Shown in pieces: positions 35,201 to 44,482 of a stretch of 64,000 bases of DNA (position 1 is its first letter; each line of letters begins with the position of its first letter). The notes under the pieces are model-generated. The model did not search any database, had not been told where the DNA came from, and saw only the letters and a list, made by a program, of their open reading frames with translations. Location of the stretch: assembly GCA_036494545.1 (NCBI GenBank), contig DASXOB010000006.1, positions 186,001 to 250,000 of the forward strand, given 5' to 3'. The stretch comes from JAICXG01 sp036494545 (GTDB lineage Bacteria; Verrucomicrobiota; Verrucomicrobiia; Chthoniobacterales; UBA10450). The position numbers were made by a program, and so were the translations under genes.

Positions 35201-35870
35201 ATGAAAAGAATCGACCACTGATTTTCCCCAATTCCCGGTGGCTCGCTTATGCAATTGCTGGAGCGGCCACCGCGCTCATTCAGCCGAAGCCGAGATCCAC
35301 TACTCGGGTTCGCTCAACATTGAGTTTGTTGAGTTCAATAGCGCGAAGTTCCAATTGAACAGCAAGGTTTCCATTTCTTTTGCCGCTTACTAACGGTGAT
35401 TCCAGCTCCAGAAGGACAGAGGAGGATTCCTTCATTACATATGGTGCTCGCGAAAGCGACGCAGATTCTATTGCCGCGAGAGTTACTTCTACCTCGGCCT
35501 ATCTGAAAAAGCTGGATTTCGGGACAACCGGTGTCTATTGGAACGTTCGACACAGACCTATTCCTGGCTGCGCCTTACTTCATGGTATCCCAGCGTGGTC
35601 AGAGGGGCGACTTCCGCGCTCGAGGCTCGGCTCTTATCGGATTCTCTCTTAATGTTGGCAACGGAGGACAATATGGCTGGGTAAGGGTGCGAATGAAGGG
35701 ACCTCTTTCGCATGCCTTGATGCTGAAAGACTACGCCTTGGTGATCCCTGAGATGCGATCCTCACCTGGTAAACCAGCCCAGCCGACGAGATGGTAGATG
35801 CTGTTCTGCCGCCGCATCGCTGGGCCTTTTGGCGTTGAGTGGGGAGGGACCGGAGGCAGGGCGGAATGCT
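35201..35870 (+). pseudogene. broken first copy of the surface-protein paralogue family
   Basis: Family landmarks are present in order but in different reading frames: ATG AAA AGA at 35201, a stop codon six triplets later, then NSRWLAYAIAGAATALI, then in another frame AEAEIHYSGSLN, later GGQYGWVRVRMKGP, and finally SLGLLALSG at about 35817. At least three frameshifts separate these blocks, so no full product can be made. The C-terminal tail has degenerated after LALSG. Sequencing error could explain one shift but hardly several. Confidence 0.75.
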
Positions 35871-35927
35871 CGGACTACGTTGCGGCCTCAGGATTGACAA
35901 CCGGCCTAATATTACCATGCTCTTCCC

Positions 35928-36671
35928 ATGAACAAGAACCGCCGGAATAAGTCCATCGCGATCTGCAAGTCCCGTTGGTTTGCCTATTCTGTTGCCGGTG
36001 CCGCCAGTGCGCTCGGCGCAAGCGCGGCTGAGGCCGAAATTCACTACTCAGGAATGGTTAACTTTCCTTTTCCTGGGACCGATCAGGTAAGCTCTGCGTA
36101 CTTCCCCTTGAACAGCGGCGCTAATCTTTTCTTACAACATTTCAATCTCGGTTCGAAGAGCGGCGCGGCGCGGGTCGAAGTTCTAGGTCCGACTGGTCGG
36201 GCCGGCGGTAGCATCGGTGGATTGGTTGGCAACTTTGTTGAGTATGGTGGGTTCTATGTCTCAAATCTCGTCCCTCATCTAAAGCTATCGCGGCTTCGCT
36301 TTGGTGCCTATTGTCGATACACCAGTTCTGGCACCGAACTGCATTGCTTTGGCGGGACAATCGGTTATTCGAACCGCCCAAACGGAAAATTCCGAAATCC
36401 TGGTGAAGGATTTATCGGCTTTGCCTTCGATAGCGGTAAAGGCCGGCAGAATGGTTGGGCAAGAATTAAGACCAATGGCACGCCGGCGAATCATTTTATT
36501 CTCCTGGACTATGCCTGGGCGGACCCCGGTGAAAGCATTCAAACCGGCCAGAAACATGGCTCCGATGAGACGGCGACGGCTGCTAATCGCGGCTCATTGG
36601 GATTACTCGCGCTCGGCGGCAGGGGCTTGATGGCGTGGCGCCAGACTCGCACGACGGCGTCTCAAAAATAA
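35928..36671 (+). CDS. secreted surface-protein paralogue 1 with PEP-CTERM-like tail
   Basis: A 247-residue member of the array. The N-terminus has the family signal KSRWFAYSVAGAASALGA followed by AEAEIHYSG, so cleavage is expected after AEA. The middle block is GFIGFAFDSGKGRQNGWARI and LLDYAWADPGESIQTGQ. The C-terminus has GSLGLLALGGRGLMAWRQTR, that is a Gly-rich motif, short hydrophobic helix and basic end, which is the layout of PEP-CTERM-type sorting tails but without a Pro-Glu-Pro. Function unknown. Confidence 0.75.
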   Translation: MNKNRRNKSIAICKSRWFAYSVAGAASALGASAAEAEIHYSGMVNFPFPGTDQVSSAYFPLNSGANLFLQHFNLGSKSGAARVEVLGPTGRAGGSIGGLVGNFVEYGGFYVSNLVPHLKLSRLRFGAYCRYTSSGTELHCFGGTIGYSNRPNGKFRNPGEGFIGFAFDSGKGRQNGWARIKTNGTPANHFILLDYAWADPGESIQTGQKHGSDETATAANRGSLGLLALGGRGLMAWRQTRTTASQK

Positions 36672-36787
36672 GTCGCATAGCGTCTGGCTGCTATGACTTG
36701 TACCAGTTGCGATGTCTGCCCATAGCGCAGATCACGCAAGTGCAAAAGAATTGACTTTTTCTCCGGTTCCCCAGTAGCCTGCGTGCT

Positions 36788-37489
36788 ATGAAAACAAGCC
36801 GCCAGGATAAATCATTCATGCTGCCGAATTCCAGATGGCTTGCCTATGCCACCGCGGGTGTGGCGACCGCGTTTTGCGCCGCTCCTTGTGCGGATGCCGA
36901 GATCCATTATTCCGGACTTATCAATGTGCCGATGGAAGGGATTCAGTCGATAACTCTTCCTTTAACCGGCGGAGCATCGCTCTTCTTCGATATCACCGCC
37001 TGCAAGCATTGCGCGTATCCGAACGCGTACTTCAGCATGAAAGGCGCAGAACTGGGTTCGGCGCGGGCCAGCAGCAGCAGTCAGGGCGCACAGTTTTTGG
37101 CTAACCTGGATCGGGGGGTCCAGGTTTCGGACGGACAGTTTGGATCGGTCGCGAGGATGCCAAGCATCGGTGCACTTCTATCCTATCTAGGTCAGGGGAA
37201 TTTCGGAGACACGGGAACGGGGGCAATCGGCTTTAAGTTTGATATTGGTAGTGGCACCCACTATGGCTGGGTTCGTCTTAAAGTGGAGAGATCCGACAAA
37301 CATCCGTACCGCTATGTGATTAAGGACTATGCGTGGGGAGATGTCGGCGATAGAATTCAGACAGGCCAACGCAGTTCGACCGATGGGAAGGTTAGCGTGA
37401 CACACCCTTCCAGGCCGCTCGGCTTACTGGCTCTTGGTGCAACCGGAGTGATGGCATGGAGAGACGTTCATGCGGCGTCCCGAGAGTGA
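36788..37489 (+). CDS. secreted surface-protein paralogue 2
   Basis: A 233-residue member. Family signal NSRWLAYATAGVATAFCAA and ADAEIHYSG, middle block AIGFKFDIGSGTHYGWVRLK and KDYAWGDVGDRIQTGQ. The tail reads LGLLALGATGVMAWRD, with fewer basic residues at the end than in the other copies. It is the only copy with two cysteines in CKHCAY. Spacers between copies are about 100-150 bases. Confidence 0.75.
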   Translation: MKTSRQDKSFMLPNSRWLAYATAGVATAFCAAPCADAEIHYSGLINVPMEGIQSITLPLTGGASLFFDITACKHCAYPNAYFSMKGAELGSARASSSSQGAQFLANLDRGVQVSDGQFGSVARMPSIGALLSYLGQGNFGDTGTGAIGFKFDIGSGTHYGWVRLKVERSDKHPYRYVIKDYAWGDVGDRIQTGQRSSTDGKVSVTHPSRPLGLLALGATGVMAWRDVHAASRE

Positions 37490-37636
37490 CCGAGTGCCTT
37501 AACTGATAACATAGATGCTGTTGTCGCGGTCGCTGGATTTTTGTATCTAAGACTGCGACGTTTATGGTTTCAGCAAAAGCATTGCAGGGTGGATAAAGTC
37601 TAGACTTCAATCTCATCGGCTAACTAGCCTCGTGCA

Positions 37637-38457
37637 ATGAGAAGGAACCGTCTTCGCAAATCACTTATCATTTCCGACTCCCCATGGTTGCCTATGCGAA
37701 ACGCTGGCGCCGCTAGCGCGATCGCTGCGACTCCGAATTCGGAAGCCGAAATTCACTATTCTGGTCTCATTAACTCCATCTTTAAGGACGATACGGTCAG
37801 AAAATTCCCGCTGGAAGGCGGTGCCAAGCTTGTCTTTGTTTATGGCTACGGACTGACTTACCGCCGCCGCGGATATTATGGAGCGTGATTTCGTGTTGCC
37901 GGCGCATCTATCTCCAACAGGTTTCGAGGTTATTCAAGTCCCTGGGGTACTTTCTATGTTTCCCGGCTCAGCTCTGGAAAGGCAGTTTCAAACGGCACTT
38001 TCGTGCGGGATAAAGTGCGTTTTCTCGGATTCATGGCAAGCAGCTATGGAGCCGGGGCCTGGGGCACGCAGGGTGCGAGCCACGGCCCGGAGGGGTTTAT
38101 TGGATTCCGTTTTATCACGGCATCGGGATTCAATATATGGCTGGGGCGCACATCAAAATTCACTATCCTGACCTCGGCGCCGGTTGGGGATTTAGACTGG
38201 TCGACTATGCCTGGGGCGATCCGGGAGACCCGATCTCCGCGGGGCAAACAAGCTTTTCGGGCGCGATGGTAGATGCCGCGCCTTTGGACGGGTCGTTAGG
38301 TTTTCTCGCGCTGGGTGGGACTGGCTTGGACGAATGGCGCAAAGAGCGCGCTAAGAGTGTTAGCAATCGGCCTTGGCGGCGTGGTATTGCTATTCTTGGC
38401 AGCTGTTCTCATAACTCCTGGAGTGTAGAGCAAGTACTCTCGTACCGGGCTGGTTGA
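37637..38457 (+). pseudogene. broken paralogue copy with nonsense codon and frameshift
   Basis: Starts as a normal member (KSLIISDSPWLPMRNAGA, then EAEIHYSGLIN) but has an in-frame TGA at 37886-37888. The same frame then continues with family sequence (RFRGYSSPWGTFYVSRL, PEGFIGFRF) up to about 38125, where one or two closely spaced frameshifts lead to the frame with LVDYAWGDPGDPISAG and GSLGFLALGGTGLDEW. The end reads past the usual stop to 38457. Its 3' part is nearly identical to paralogue 3 (38556-39266). Confidence 0.78.
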
Positions 38458-38555
38458 TGTGCGGTTGACCTGAGCAGGAGAAAGCCGGAGTCGCGCACAA
38501 AGGGAGATGGTTTTTGGCCTTGACTAATGCTTCGGCGCCTTGATAGCCTCGACTC

Positions 38556-39266
38556 GTGAAAAAGAGGCGCCTCCGCAAGTCACTAACCATCTCCAAGTCC
38601 CGATGGCTTTCCTACGCCACGGCTGGCGCGGCCACTGCCTTAGGCGCTGCATCATCGACCGAGGCCGAAATCCATTACTCCGGTGAAGTCAGGTCCAATA
38701 TTTTCCCCGACTTCTTGCATTCGTTTAGATTCAATGTCGATCATGCCGCGAGGCTTGTCTTTCGATATTCTTCTTACAGCCTGCTTTTCTCGGTGGCTAG
38801 CGCGGCTGTGTCCGGTCAGTTTCGCGGATATCGCACCCGCCATGGATTCACCTACATTGTGTCACGGTTAGCCCCGGGGATTCCGGTCTCGCAGGGAAGT
38901 TTCGTCGGAACCACGCAGGATCCGTTCGGATTTTTCATATCAAGCTACTTTGTGAAAGGCCCTTGGAACCCCTACGGACCAAGAGCGGGCTTTGTTGGTT
39001 TTCGTTTCGATAATGGCTCCGGCCAGCAGTATGGCTGGATGCGCCTATTAGTGCGACACGGGGGCCCCTTCGATTTCGGAGCTATCCTGGTGGACTATGC
39101 CTGGGGCGATCCCGGGGATCGAATTCTCACCGGACAGAAAAGCTCCTCTGGCGAGATGGTAAATGCAGTGCCTGTGGGCGGTTCGTTAGGTCTGCTCGCG
39201 CTGGGTGGGACTGGCCTGGACGAATGGCGCAAGGAGCGCGCTAAGAGTGTTAAGAGTCAGCCCTAG
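38556..39266 (+). CDS. secreted surface-protein paralogue 3
   Basis: A 236-residue member, GTG start at 38556. Signal KSRWLSYATAGAATALGAA, mature start EAEIHYSGEV, middle block AGFVGFRFDNGSGQQYGWMR and VDYAWGDPGDRILTGQ, tail GSLGLLALGGTGLDEWRKER. The tail helix carries an Asp-Glu (LDEW) unlike most members, shared with the broken copy just upstream, which points to a recent duplication or gene conversion between the two. Confidence 0.75.
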   Translation: MKKRRLRKSLTISKSRWLSYATAGAATALGAASSTEAEIHYSGEVRSNIFPDFLHSFRFNVDHAARLVFRYSSYSLLFSVASAAVSGQFRGYRTRHGFTYIVSRLAPGIPVSQGSFVGTTQDPFGFFISSYFVKGPWNPYGPRAGFVGFRFDNGSGQQYGWMRLLVRHGGPFDFGAILVDYAWGDPGDRILTGQKSSSGEMVNAVPVGGSLGLLALGGTGLDEWRKERAKSVKSQP

Positions 39267-39316
39267 CTGCGTGTGACTGACGGCTTAATGTTTCGACGCC
39301 TCGGTGCGCTGGCATC

Positions 39317-40033
39317 ATGAAGAAAAACCACCTCACCAAGTCACTCGCCATTTCTAACTCCAGATGGGTCGCATACGCTACGGCCGGCGCAGCGACGGTA
39401 TTTGGCGCTGCCGCCCCAGCCGAGGCTGAAATTCATTACTCGGGCGTGCTGAATATCCATTTCAATCGAAATGAGCCGCTGCCCTCAAAAATGGGGAGAG
39501 AGTTTGACCTTGACCACGCGCGGATGTTCTTCGGGCGGGACAGCTATGGTGCCCAATATGTGAACGATAAGTTTGGACTCATTGGCATCGTCTCAAACCA
39601 GATTAGAGGCCACAGCTTCCTTGACATCTCACGGCTGCAATCGGGAGAACCGGTTTCGCAGGGAGCATTTTATCAGCTTGATAGCTTTCATTATGCCCTG
39701 ATGGTTGGTTTATATGGCAGCGGCAATTTCAGACACTCAGGCGAAGCTTTCATCGGATTCAAATTCAACAGTGGCGACGGACCGCAATATGGCTGGGCGC
39801 GAGTAATCATGAGCGGGATCAGGAAGAACAGTAAGTTCATCCTGGTGGACTACGCCTGGGGAGATGTGGGCGACAGCATTAATACCGGACAAACAAGCTC
39901 TGCTGCCAGCTTAGCTGATGTGAGGCCCGGCACTGGCTCCCTTGGCGTACTCGCGTTCGGCGCAGTCGGCCTGCTCGCCTGGCGCAAGCAGCGTTGTCGA
40001 GGGCAAATGGTTCCTGTCTCGGCCGCTCACTGA
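39317..40033 (+). CDS. secreted surface-protein paralogue 4
   Basis: A 238-residue member with signal NSRWVAYATAGAATVFGAA and AEAEIHYSGVLN, middle block AFIGFKFNSGDGPQYGWARV and LVDYAWGDVGDSINTGQTSS, and tail GSLGVLAFGAVGLLAWRKQR followed by ten more residues. It is followed after 46 bases by the phosphodiesterase-sulfotransferase gene in the same direction, so the two may be on one transcript. Confidence 0.75.
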   Translation: MKKNHLTKSLAISNSRWVAYATAGAATVFGAAAPAEAEIHYSGVLNIHFNRNEPLPSKMGREFDLDHARMFFGRDSYGAQYVNDKFGLIGIVSNQIRGHSFLDISRLQSGEPVSQGAFYQLDSFHYALMVGLYGSGNFRHSGEAFIGFKFNSGDGPQYGWARVIMSGIRKNSKFILVDYAWGDVGDSINTGQTSSAASLADVRPGTGSLGVLAFGAVGLLAWRKQRCRGQMVPVSAAH

Positions 40034-40079
40034 AGGTGGAGACAGCACTCATCTCATTAAGCCAGCTCTTAGATTGACC

Positions 40080-42776
40080 GTGCGCAAGGTTCTACTTATC
40101 GGCTGGGACGCCGCTGATTGGGAGCACATTAATCCCTTACTCGAAGAGGGTTTGATGCCGACCCTCGACTCTTTCATCAATCGAGGAGTGATGGGTAACC
40201 TGGCGACGCTCCAGCCGATCTTGTCTCCCATGCTGTGGAATTCCGTGGCGACGGGTAAGTTTGCCGACAAACATGGCATCCACGGCTTCATCGAGGCTGA
40301 TCCAGTGAATGGTGGCGCACGGCCTTACACCAGCACTTCGCGCAAGTGCAAAGCTCTTTGGAATATCCTAAGTCAGAGCGGACTGCAATGTAATGTCATT
40401 GGTTGGTGGGCGAGTCATCCCGCGGAACCGATTAACGGCAACGTCATCACGAACGCTTTTGGCGGCGTAAGATTCGATCCTGAGAAAGGGTGGGTTGTTC
40501 CGAAAGGCGCCATTCATCCTAAGGAACGCGCGTCGGAGCTGGCCCGTTTCAAGGTCTTTCCTAATGAGCTGACTGAAGCGCATATTCTTCCTTTCATCCC
40601 CGACGCGGCAAAGATCGACCAGAACAAAGACAAGCGACTAAGTTCTTTTGCAAAGGTCCTGAGTGATAACGCTTCCGTTCACGCCGTCGCCACCGCGCTC
40701 ATGGAAAGCGAGCCATGGGATTTTACGGCGGTTTATTACGACGGCATCGACCATTTCTCTCACGCTTTTATGCCTTACCACCCGCCAAAGCTCGAGTGGA
40801 TCAAGGAGGAGGATTTTGCCATGTATAAGGATGTTGTGAAAGGCGCTTACCGCTTTCACGACATGATGCTGGAGCGGTTACTCGATCTCGCAGGTCCGGA
40901 GACAACAGTTATCCTTTGCTCCGACCATGGCTTTGAATCCGGCTCACAACGTCCGCGTGGGACGCCGCGCGAACCGGCCGGCCCTGCGGCATGGCATCGG
41001 CAATACGGTATCTTTGTCATGGCAGGGCGGGGAATTCAGAAGGACGAACGTATCTATGGAGCGAGCCTGATTGATGTTGCGCCGACTATTTTAACTTTGT
41101 TCGACCTGCCCATCGGCCAGGACATGGATGGGCGACCGCTGCTCGAAGCTTTCGAAGAGATACCCAAGGTCAAGACCATTCCGAGCTGGGAGCAGGTTGA
41201 AGGCGACAGCGGCATGCACAGCGGCGAGGAACAACTCGACCCTGCTCAGGCGAATGAGCTCATGCAACAGTTCGCGGCCCTGGGTTACATCGAAGATCCC
41301 GGTGCCGACAAAGAGAAGGCGGCAGAGTCAGCCGAGATCGAAAGCAACTACAATGTCGCGCGCACTCTTCTCTGGAAGGGGCAGTCGGAAGCGGCGCGCG
41401 CGCTGCTAGAGGAAATCGTTAGGCGACGGCCATGGGAAGACCGATTTTTGCAGCAACTCGCGAGCTGTTACTTCCAAGGCGGCTACCTGGCTCAAACTGA
41501 GCGTCTGCTTTGCGCGATGGCCGACGGCAAGGAGCCTGACTCTGCCAGTGGCCAGCTTCTTTGGGCGCGAGTGAAACTTGCGCGAGGTGATCTTGGCGGC
41601 GCCCTTCGCGCCTTGCTCGAAGCAGAAGCGGCCGCTCCGAAACTCCCAGGTATTTATCTTCAGTTAGGCGATGCTTACCTGCGTCTCTCGCAACTCGAAA
41701 ACGCCAGAGGTGCCTATCAGAAGGCCCTCACCGTGGATGAGGATAACGCTCGCGCCTTTCTCGGACTTTCTACGGTTTACCGCCGACTTGGAGATAACCA
41801 GCAAACAGTCGATTGTGCTTTGCGTGCGGTAAGTCTGCTTCACCGTCTTCCGCTGGCCCACTTCAATCTTGGAGTGGCATTAGTGCGATCGGGCGACAAT
41901 GACCGGGCGCGACTTGCCTTTGAAACGGCGTTGCGCTTCCAAGCAAACATGGTCAATGCGCACCGCTATCTCGCCATGATTCATCGGCAGGAAGGCGGTG
42001 ACCCGGAGAAAGCCCGATACCATCGGGAGGAACTCCTTCGTCTCAGTCGCACCCGCCGTCGCGCGGACGGGCCCAACGAGTCCAGGCGTGAGCAACTTTT
42101 CGATCTCCCAGAAATCCCAAAGCGTGCTGAACGCCTCGCGACCTTACTCAAAGAGCGACCTGATCCGAAACCCGAAGAAGAAAAATCCGGCAAGACTTTT
42201 GTCATTGTCTCAGGTCTGCCGCGCTCGGGAACTTCACTCATGATGCAGTTACTGGAAGCCGGTGGGCTTCCTGCCATGACCGATCATGAACGCAAGGCGG
42301 ACATCGATAACCCGCGCGGTTATTACGAGTGGGAAGCGATCAAGCAGATCGCGAAAAAGCCGGAGTTACTCGATGACGAAGCGGTGCAGGGAAAAGCAAT
42401 CAAATGTATCTCCATGTTGCTGCGAGCACTGCCGACGAAGCATCACTACAAAATCATTTTCATGATGCGACCCATTCCAGAGGTGGTTGCTTCACAACGT
42501 GCCATGACCAACCGGCTTGGAACCAAGGGAGCTAACCTGGAGTCGGAACAGCTCGAGCGTGGATTGCGCGCCCATCGCGAGGAGATACGCCGCTGGGGCT
42601 CGACAACACCGGACATAGAATGGCTGGAGATAAGCTACCCGACGTTGGTGGGCGACCCCGCGCCCACAATTACGAAGCTGGTGGAGTTTCTTGGCAGCGA
42701 GCATTTGCCTAACGAAAAAACAATGGCGGCCGTGATCGATTCATCGCTTCATCGAAGAAGAAGCTTGGATGCCTAA
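40080..42776 (+). CDS. phosphodiesterase-TPR-sulfotransferase fusion protein
   Basis: An 898-residue protein of three parts. Residues 1-360: alkaline-phosphatase-superfamily phosphodiesterase, with GWDAADW (D10, D13), the nucleophile region ILSPMLWNSVATGKFADKHG (about 50-70), DGIDHFSH (D221, D224, H225) and SDHGFESG (D282, H283). Residues about 410-690: TPR-like repeats, e.g. LGDAYLRLSQLENARGAYQK. Residues about 705-898: PAPS-dependent sulfotransferase with the phosphosulfate loop GLPRSGTSLMM (714-719 PRSGTS). No signal peptide is seen, so the protein is probably cytoplasmic. I start at GTG 40080 (or TTG 40074), since the longer frame only overlaps the previous gene. The stop is in a GCCTAACGA word. 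Confidence 0.85.
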   Translation: MRKVLLIGWDAADWEHINPLLEEGLMPTLDSFINRGVMGNLATLQPILSPMLWNSVATGKFADKHGIHGFIEADPVNGGARPYTSTSRKCKALWNILSQSGLQCNVIGWWASHPAEPINGNVITNAFGGVRFDPEKGWVVPKGAIHPKERASELARFKVFPNELTEAHILPFIPDAAKIDQNKDKRLSSFAKVLSDNASVHAVATALMESEPWDFTAVYYDGIDHFSHAFMPYHPPKLEWIKEEDFAMYKDVVKGAYRFHDMMLERLLDLAGPETTVILCSDHGFESGSQRPRGTPREPAGPAAWHRQYGIFVMAGRGIQKDERIYGASLIDVAPTILTLFDLPIGQDMDGRPLLEAFEEIPKVKTIPSWEQVEGDSGMHSGEEQLDPAQANELMQQFAALGYIEDPGADKEKAAESAEIESNYNVARTLLWKGQSEAARALLEEIVRRRPWEDRFLQQLASCYFQGGYLAQTERLLCAMADGKEPDSASGQLLWARVKLARGDLGGALRALLEAEAAAPKLPGIYLQLGDAYLRLSQLENARGAYQKALTVDEDNARAFLGLSTVYRRLGDNQQTVDCALRAVSLLHRLPLAHFNLGVALVRSGDNDRARLAFETALRFQANMVNAHRYLAMIHRQEGGDPEKARYHREELLRLSRTRRRADGPNESRREQLFDLPEIPKRAERLATLLKERPDPKPEEEKSGKTFVIVSGLPRSGTSLMMQLLEAGGLPAMTDHERKADIDNPRGYYEWEAIKQIAKKPELLDDEAVQGKAIKCISMLLRALPTKHHYKIIFMMRPIPEVVASQRAMTNRLGTKGANLESEQLERGLRAHREEIRRWGSTTPDIEWLEISYPTLVGDPAPTITKLVEFLGSEHLPNEKTMAAVIDSSLHRRRSLDA

Positions 42777-42838
42777 CGATAATGGCGTAACTGACTTTAG
42801 GCTTTACTATTTGTGTAACGCCTACCTATGCTCGATGC

Positions 42839-43546
42839 ATGAAGACGACCCTGCTAAAGAATCGTGTTGTAAGAATTCCGACAGCGCGGTGGCTGGCTTA
42901 TGCGAGTGCTGGCACCGCGACGGCTTTGACGATGGCTTCTCCTGCGGAAGCTGAGATCCATTACTCCGGGCGAGTTGATGTGACATTTGGCACTAACGAC
43001 AATAAAAAGGTTTCGTTCGTCCTCGACCAACCGGGGGATTCGATTGTTTTCGCGCGCAATGCCGGCAGCGGGGGAGTGGACTTTTTCGGAGCTCGCGGCG
43101 TGAGGAGCGGTGCCTTCCTCGGCTCCTATCCCGTCTTCTCGTATGCCTATGTTTGGCGAATCAAGAATAGGGATCAAAATCACTATCTCTCGCGAGGCCA
43201 TTTCACCAACGGTGGATTCGGATTTGGCACCTCCGGGACGATGGTCCGTGGGGATCGTTCAAGTCTGAATTGGCGTTGGCTTGGCAAAGGGACCGACTTT
43301 GTGGGCTTTCGTTTTAACAATGGTTCCGGCAACCAATATGGCTGGGCTCGCGTTCACATGGATGGCCCGTCAACAAACTTCAGTTTCACCGTTGTCGATT
43401 ATGCCTGGGCCGACTTAGGAGAGCCAATCAGGGCTGGACGGACCAGTTCTTCCATCTTAGCCGCCGAACCAAAGGAAGGCTCGATGGGTCTGCTGGCTCT
43501 GGGTGCGGCCGGGCTCGCCCTTTGGCGCAACCGACGCAAATCCTGA
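42839..43546 (+). CDS. secreted surface-protein paralogue 5
   Basis: A 235-residue member with signal TARWLAYASAGTATALTMA and AEAEIHYSGRVDVTFG, middle block DFVGFRFNNGSGNQYGWARV and VDYAWADLGEPIRAG, tail GSMGLLALGAAGLALWRNRRKS. It resembles paralogue 6 more than the members upstream (shared RVDVTF/RVDVSF start and LALWR tail), so it belongs to a second subgroup located after the fusion gene. Confidence 0.75.
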   Translation: MKTTLLKNRVVRIPTARWLAYASAGTATALTMASPAEAEIHYSGRVDVTFGTNDNKKVSFVLDQPGDSIVFARNAGSGGVDFFGARGVRSGAFLGSYPVFSYAYVWRIKNRDQNHYLSRGHFTNGGFGFGTSGTMVRGDRSSLNWRWLGKGTDFVGFRFNNGSGNQYGWARVHMDGPSTNFSFTVVDYAWADLGEPIRAGRTSSSILAAEPKEGSMGLLALGAAGLALWRNRRKS

Positions 43547-43660
43547 TCGGTTCCGCGCCTGACTGACTGATTGATCCAGAGCGCTCCTGACTAACGACAG
43601 AAGGATAGAGGCATAACTTTATACTTTATTTTCGCACCGTGGTTCGGTATTTTCGAAGAG

Positions 43661-44353
43661 ATGAAGACGCGTTTATCATTGACCCAACCACTTCACATTT
43701 CGACTTCGCGTTGGCTGGCTTATGCTGCCGCCGGCGCAGCGACGGCACTTCCGGGAGCGACCTCCGTCGACGGAGAAATTCATTATTCCGGGCGGGTGGA
43801 CGTAAGTTTTGCACCTGACGAAAACAAGGGGGCTAGCTTCTCGCTGGGCGAACCGGGAGCCTTTATCCGGTTTATCCACTCCATAGGACGTGCCTACACT
43901 GCCTTTTTCGAAATTAACGGCTTACAGAGCAACGCCTTTAAAGGCTACTATGTCGGGTTCGAGTACGCTTATCCGGCCCAACTCCCGCACAAGAACCGCT
44001 ACATCTCGCAAGGCGACAACTTCGTCAGATTTTATGACATCGGAACTCTTTATGCCGACCGGGGACGCGGCTATGGAGCGTGGGGTGGGAAGAGTGCCGG
44101 CTTCGTCGGCTTCCGTTTCAATAACGGGGCCGGTGTACAGTACGGCTGGGCACGGCTTCGCATGTACGGGGATAGGGCGAGCTTTCTCCTCCTCGATTTT
44201 GCTTATGGAGATCCGGGCGAACCGATCCGGCCCGGTCAGACTAGCTCTTCGGCAGGAAATGATGTAGCGGAAGAGGGTTCTATCGGGTTGCTGGCGGTCG
44301 GTGCAGCCGGGCTCGCTCTTTGGCGGAAGCAACGCAAGAGCTTTATTCGTTAG
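43661..44353 (+). CDS. secreted surface-protein paralogue 6
   Basis: A 230-residue member with signal TSRWLAYAAAGAATALPGA, mature part DGEIHYSGRVDVSF, middle block GFVGFRFNNGAGVQYGWARL and LDFAYGDPGEPIRPGQTSSS, tail GSIGLLAVGAAGLALWRKQR. It is the last copy of the array. The stop TAG lies in the TCGTTAGG word at 44347-44354; enolase follows after 129 bases. Confidence 0.75.
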   Translation: MKTRLSLTQPLHISTSRWLAYAAAGAATALPGATSVDGEIHYSGRVDVSFAPDENKGASFSLGEPGAFIRFIHSIGRAYTAFFEINGLQSNAFKGYYVGFEYAYPAQLPHKNRYISQGDNFVRFYDIGTLYADRGRGYGAWGGKSAGFVGFRFNNGAGVQYGWARLRMYGDRASFLLLDFAYGDPGEPIRPGQTSSSAGNDVAEEGSIGLLAVGAAGLALWRKQRKSFIR

Positions 44354-44482
44354 GGAAGCGTTGCATCACCGGTTTGCGCTCGAGGTTCTTCAGCAGATTT
44401 CGCGGCGGTCCATTTGCCTTTTTGCACTCTGCACGAAAGAGAGATTGCGCCCAGCGAGATCAGTGGCTAAATCCGTAGCGAA

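Noticed and set aside
40080..42776. Starting the phosphodiesterase fusion at 39942
   Set aside because: The extra N-terminal residues would be encoded inside the preceding paralogue in another frame and have no family similarity; the conserved strand starts at VRKVLLIGWD.
35201..44353. Calling the array classical PEP-CTERM proteins
   Set aside because: No copy has a Pro-Glu-Pro motif before the terminal helix and no exosortase gene is in the window.
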